Assembly (NCBI GenBank): GCA_945896765.1
Contig: CAMDEL010000075.1
Location: 1 to 7,345 of the forward strand
DNA from: Singulisphaera sp. GP187
GTDB lineage: Bacteria > Planctomycetota > Phycisphaerae > Phycisphaerales > SM1A02
Reading direction: 5' to 3'
DNA: 7,345 bases
Part shown: positions 6,901 through 7,345 of the stretch, in pieces
Layout of the letters: every line of letters starts with the position of its first letter
Numbering within the stretch: the first letter of the stretch is position 1
Notes under the pieces: generated by a model
The model's database searches: none
Told to the model about the DNA's origin: nothing
What the model saw: the letters and a program-made list of their open reading frames with translations, nothing else
Made by a program: the position numbers and the translations under genes

Positions 6901-7284
6901 GCGAAGCGAGATGCATTAGTTGAAAGATTTCAGAAAGGCGACGGAACAACGCCGATTTTCGTATTGAGTCTGAAAGCTGGAGGCGTCGGATTGAATCTCA
7001 CTGCGGCAAATCACGTTTTCCATTTTGATCGCTGGTGGAATCCTGCAGTTGAAAATCAGGCAACCGATCGAGCATTCCGCATTGGCCAGACGCGCACCGT
7101 GAATGTGCATAAATATATTTGCACGGGAACTCTCGAGGAGCGCATTGACCAAATGATCGAACAAAAGACGGAGTTGGCGACGAATATTATTGGCGCGGGC
7201 GATGCGTGGCTGACCGAATTGTCGACAGGACAACTTCGTGACATGCTGTCGTTGCGCAAGACTGGCTTGGAGGGCGGCGAATGA
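3994..7284 (+). CDS. SNF2-family DNA-dependent ATPase with SNF2-associated (DUF3670-type) domain
   Basis: This 1096-residue protein is a Swi2/Snf2 ATPase, expected to translocate on double-stranded DNA and remodel protein-DNA complexes rather than unwind strands. The N-terminus (VHANWFDGSLHLWGE, 4-18) is typical of the bacterial YwqA-like family. Around 455-530 lies the SNF2-associated DUF3670-type domain (GYRWQVALG, then LVRIGGQWVDLRPED at 487-501). The first RecA lobe has Walker A (DDMGLGKT, 598-605), LLVTPMSVMGNW (628-639), DEAQ (701-704) and ALTGTPVENR (727-736). The second has IFTQY (937-941), LSLKAGGVGLNLTAA (991-1005) and the arginine-finger motif QATDRAFRIGQ (1022-1032). All catalytic residues are present. 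Between the lobes, about 50 residues (861-911) rich in Pro, Ser, Gly and acids form an apparent linker insertion. ATG 3994 lies 30 nt after tRNA-Lys with no good Shine-Dalgarno. The stop overlaps the next gene by 4 nt. The cellular role of this family is not established. Confidence 0.93.
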   Translation: MLVVHANWFDGSLHLWGESLSSAREDVRVAAPAHPFGASAKDLRSALEPIIGSLNGAKEDHLDLLLPHASALAGDKSSRPTTLPSSRLAGLLGRVDNDEELRTLEPIRLQTLRIATNSTIKLLLEMRNIEGTQNDFFVCAHSMHWWMALTKFAIDSVIDQRVIPTVLQRRDGTYVGQWRPWLNDSDADLQLADLLASMPASVRAIDGTDGQAWPIVDSFLSTIVDGIVRSVLVEENFEESIEDFDPAVDSHAAWLSGLLGSKDSIKIGRRSSFDVLRDTRGWLGVLDEARVTTGMRLRFEVSEPDLDGANDGIDSTWRVSFGLVDPEAPDTVIDAQSLFNRPSGKRAGANSARNEELSEMLLKELARASRIWPDLDDALESESPSGMDLDTRQVYQFMRDLRPVLLEAGFFVEVPEWWGESASRINANLLIDSPEEPPMAGDAGGGSNGSLGLGLQSLVGYRWQVALGTQTVSVEMLEKLAQKGAPLVRIGGQWVDLRPEDIDSALKFLKSHPGGTMTLVEALRMANGIDGPPEALPVSGVQATGWVRQLLSGNDVSESFQMTSAPESFRGILRPYQLSGLSWLVFLDRLGLGACLADDMGLGKTIQLIALLQHERSKIGNAQIGPSLLVTPMSVMGNWKRELTRFAPELKVHIQHGLDRPGGERFSQIAMDSDVVLTTYAIVVRDKETLQSVPWRRVVLDEAQYIKNPPTKQTAAIRSIATQSRIALTGTPVENRLAELWSILEFCCPGYLGTNQDFRRRFAAPIERNRDQKTAERLRSLVRPFILRRLKTDLTVISDLPPLVESRQHIVLTDEQMRLYEEVVADMLQKVDQTDGIRRRGLVLSALVKLKQICNHPAHYLGEGIAARPSESTGSTGKKKALTPPPVVVAEDIEGESSAEHPLILPPNSLVPGRSGKTQRLMEMLEELLAAGDCALIFTQYRQMGHLLVGMIRQILDVEPLFLHGGTPQAKRDALVERFQKGDGTTPIFVLSLKAGGVGLNLTAANHVFHFDRWWNPAVENQATDRAFRIGQTRTVNVHKYICTGTLEERIDQMIEQKTELATNIIGAGDAWLTELSTGQLRDMLSLRKTGLEGGE
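7269..7274 (+). promoter_or_regulatory. Strong Shine-Dalgarno site of the gene starting at 7281
   Basis: GGAGGG ends 6 nt before the ATG at 7281, close to ideal spacing. It lies within the last codons of the SNF2 gene and is the only strong ribosome-binding site in the window. It supports the 7281 start as real and the two genes as translationally coupled. Confidence 0.8.
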
Positions 7285-7345
7285 CGCAGTGGCAAGAACA
7301 AAATAAACCTCGCCAGCCAGAGAATCCGCGCAGAGTCATCGGCGG
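7281..7345 (+). CDS. N-terminus of a probable SWIM zinc-finger protein (partial, 3' end outside window)
   Basis: An ATG at 7281 overlaps the SNF2 stop codon (ATGA) and follows a strong Shine-Dalgarno. It opens a frame that runs off the window after about 22 codons. The visible residues are polar and basic and end in NPRRVIGG. Bacterial SNF2 ATPases of this family are commonly followed by a SWIM zinc-finger protein (ywqA-ywqB in Bacillus subtilis), and those proteins often have a basic N-terminus with a similar Arg/Lys-Val-x-Gly-Gly motif. That the gene exists is well supported by the coupling signals. The SWIM assignment rests on context and a short motif; the zinc-binding CxC...CxH residues would lie outside the window. 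Confidence 0.65.
   Translation, partial: MTQWQEQNKPRQPENPRRVIG

Noticed and set aside
3994..7284. RapA (HepA) RNA polymerase-recycling ATPase as the identity of the SNF2 protein
   Set aside because: The N-terminal region matches the YwqA-like, DUF3670-containing family rather than the RapA N-terminal Tudor-like domains, and the coupled downstream gene also fits the YwqA/YwqB arrangement.

Overview
The window most likely comes from a planctomycete, probably of the Phycisphaerae. The main clue is the first 99 bases, which encode the end of an exported protein. It finishes in Ile-Pro-Ala-Pro, then a hydrophobic Leu/Ala/Gly stretch, then an arginine cluster and a stop. This is the PEP-CTERM-like sorting signal common in that group. 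Base composition looks balanced by eye, and most starts lack a good Shine-Dalgarno site. Placement rests on one short motif and general style, so it is an inference.

Layout: (1) 1-99, C-terminal tail of a PEP-CTERM-type surface or exported protein, plus strand. (2) 186-1873, purE and purK, plus strand, overlapping by 4 nt. Together they convert AIR to CAIR in purine synthesis. A hairpin with a T-run at 1889-1909 probably ends this operon. (3) 3629-1794, minus strand: a XerC-type tyrosine recombinase followed 9 nt later by an orphan beta-class DNA methyltransferase. The methyltransferase runs tail-to-tail into purK, with an 80-nt antisense overlap, and the purEK terminator lies inside its coding sequence. 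(4) 3630-3890, a 261-nt divergent intergenic region with two small inverted repeats and no convincing gene. (5) 3891-3963, tRNA-Lys(UUU) without encoded CCA. (6) 3994-7284, a large SNF2-family ATPase with the SNF2-associated DUF3670-type domain, starting 30 nt after the tRNA. (7) 7281 to the window edge, the first 22 codons of a translationally coupled partner, probably a SWIM zinc-finger protein.

Most of this is housekeeping: purine synthesis, chromosome dimer resolution and a tRNA. The least understood parts are the SNF2/SWIM pair, a widespread module of unclear function (compare YwqA/YwqB of Bacillus subtilis), and the XerC-methyltransferase pair. I see no complete restriction-modification system, CRISPR array, insertion sequence or clear mobile-element boundary. 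No wholly new system can be claimed from this sequence alone.
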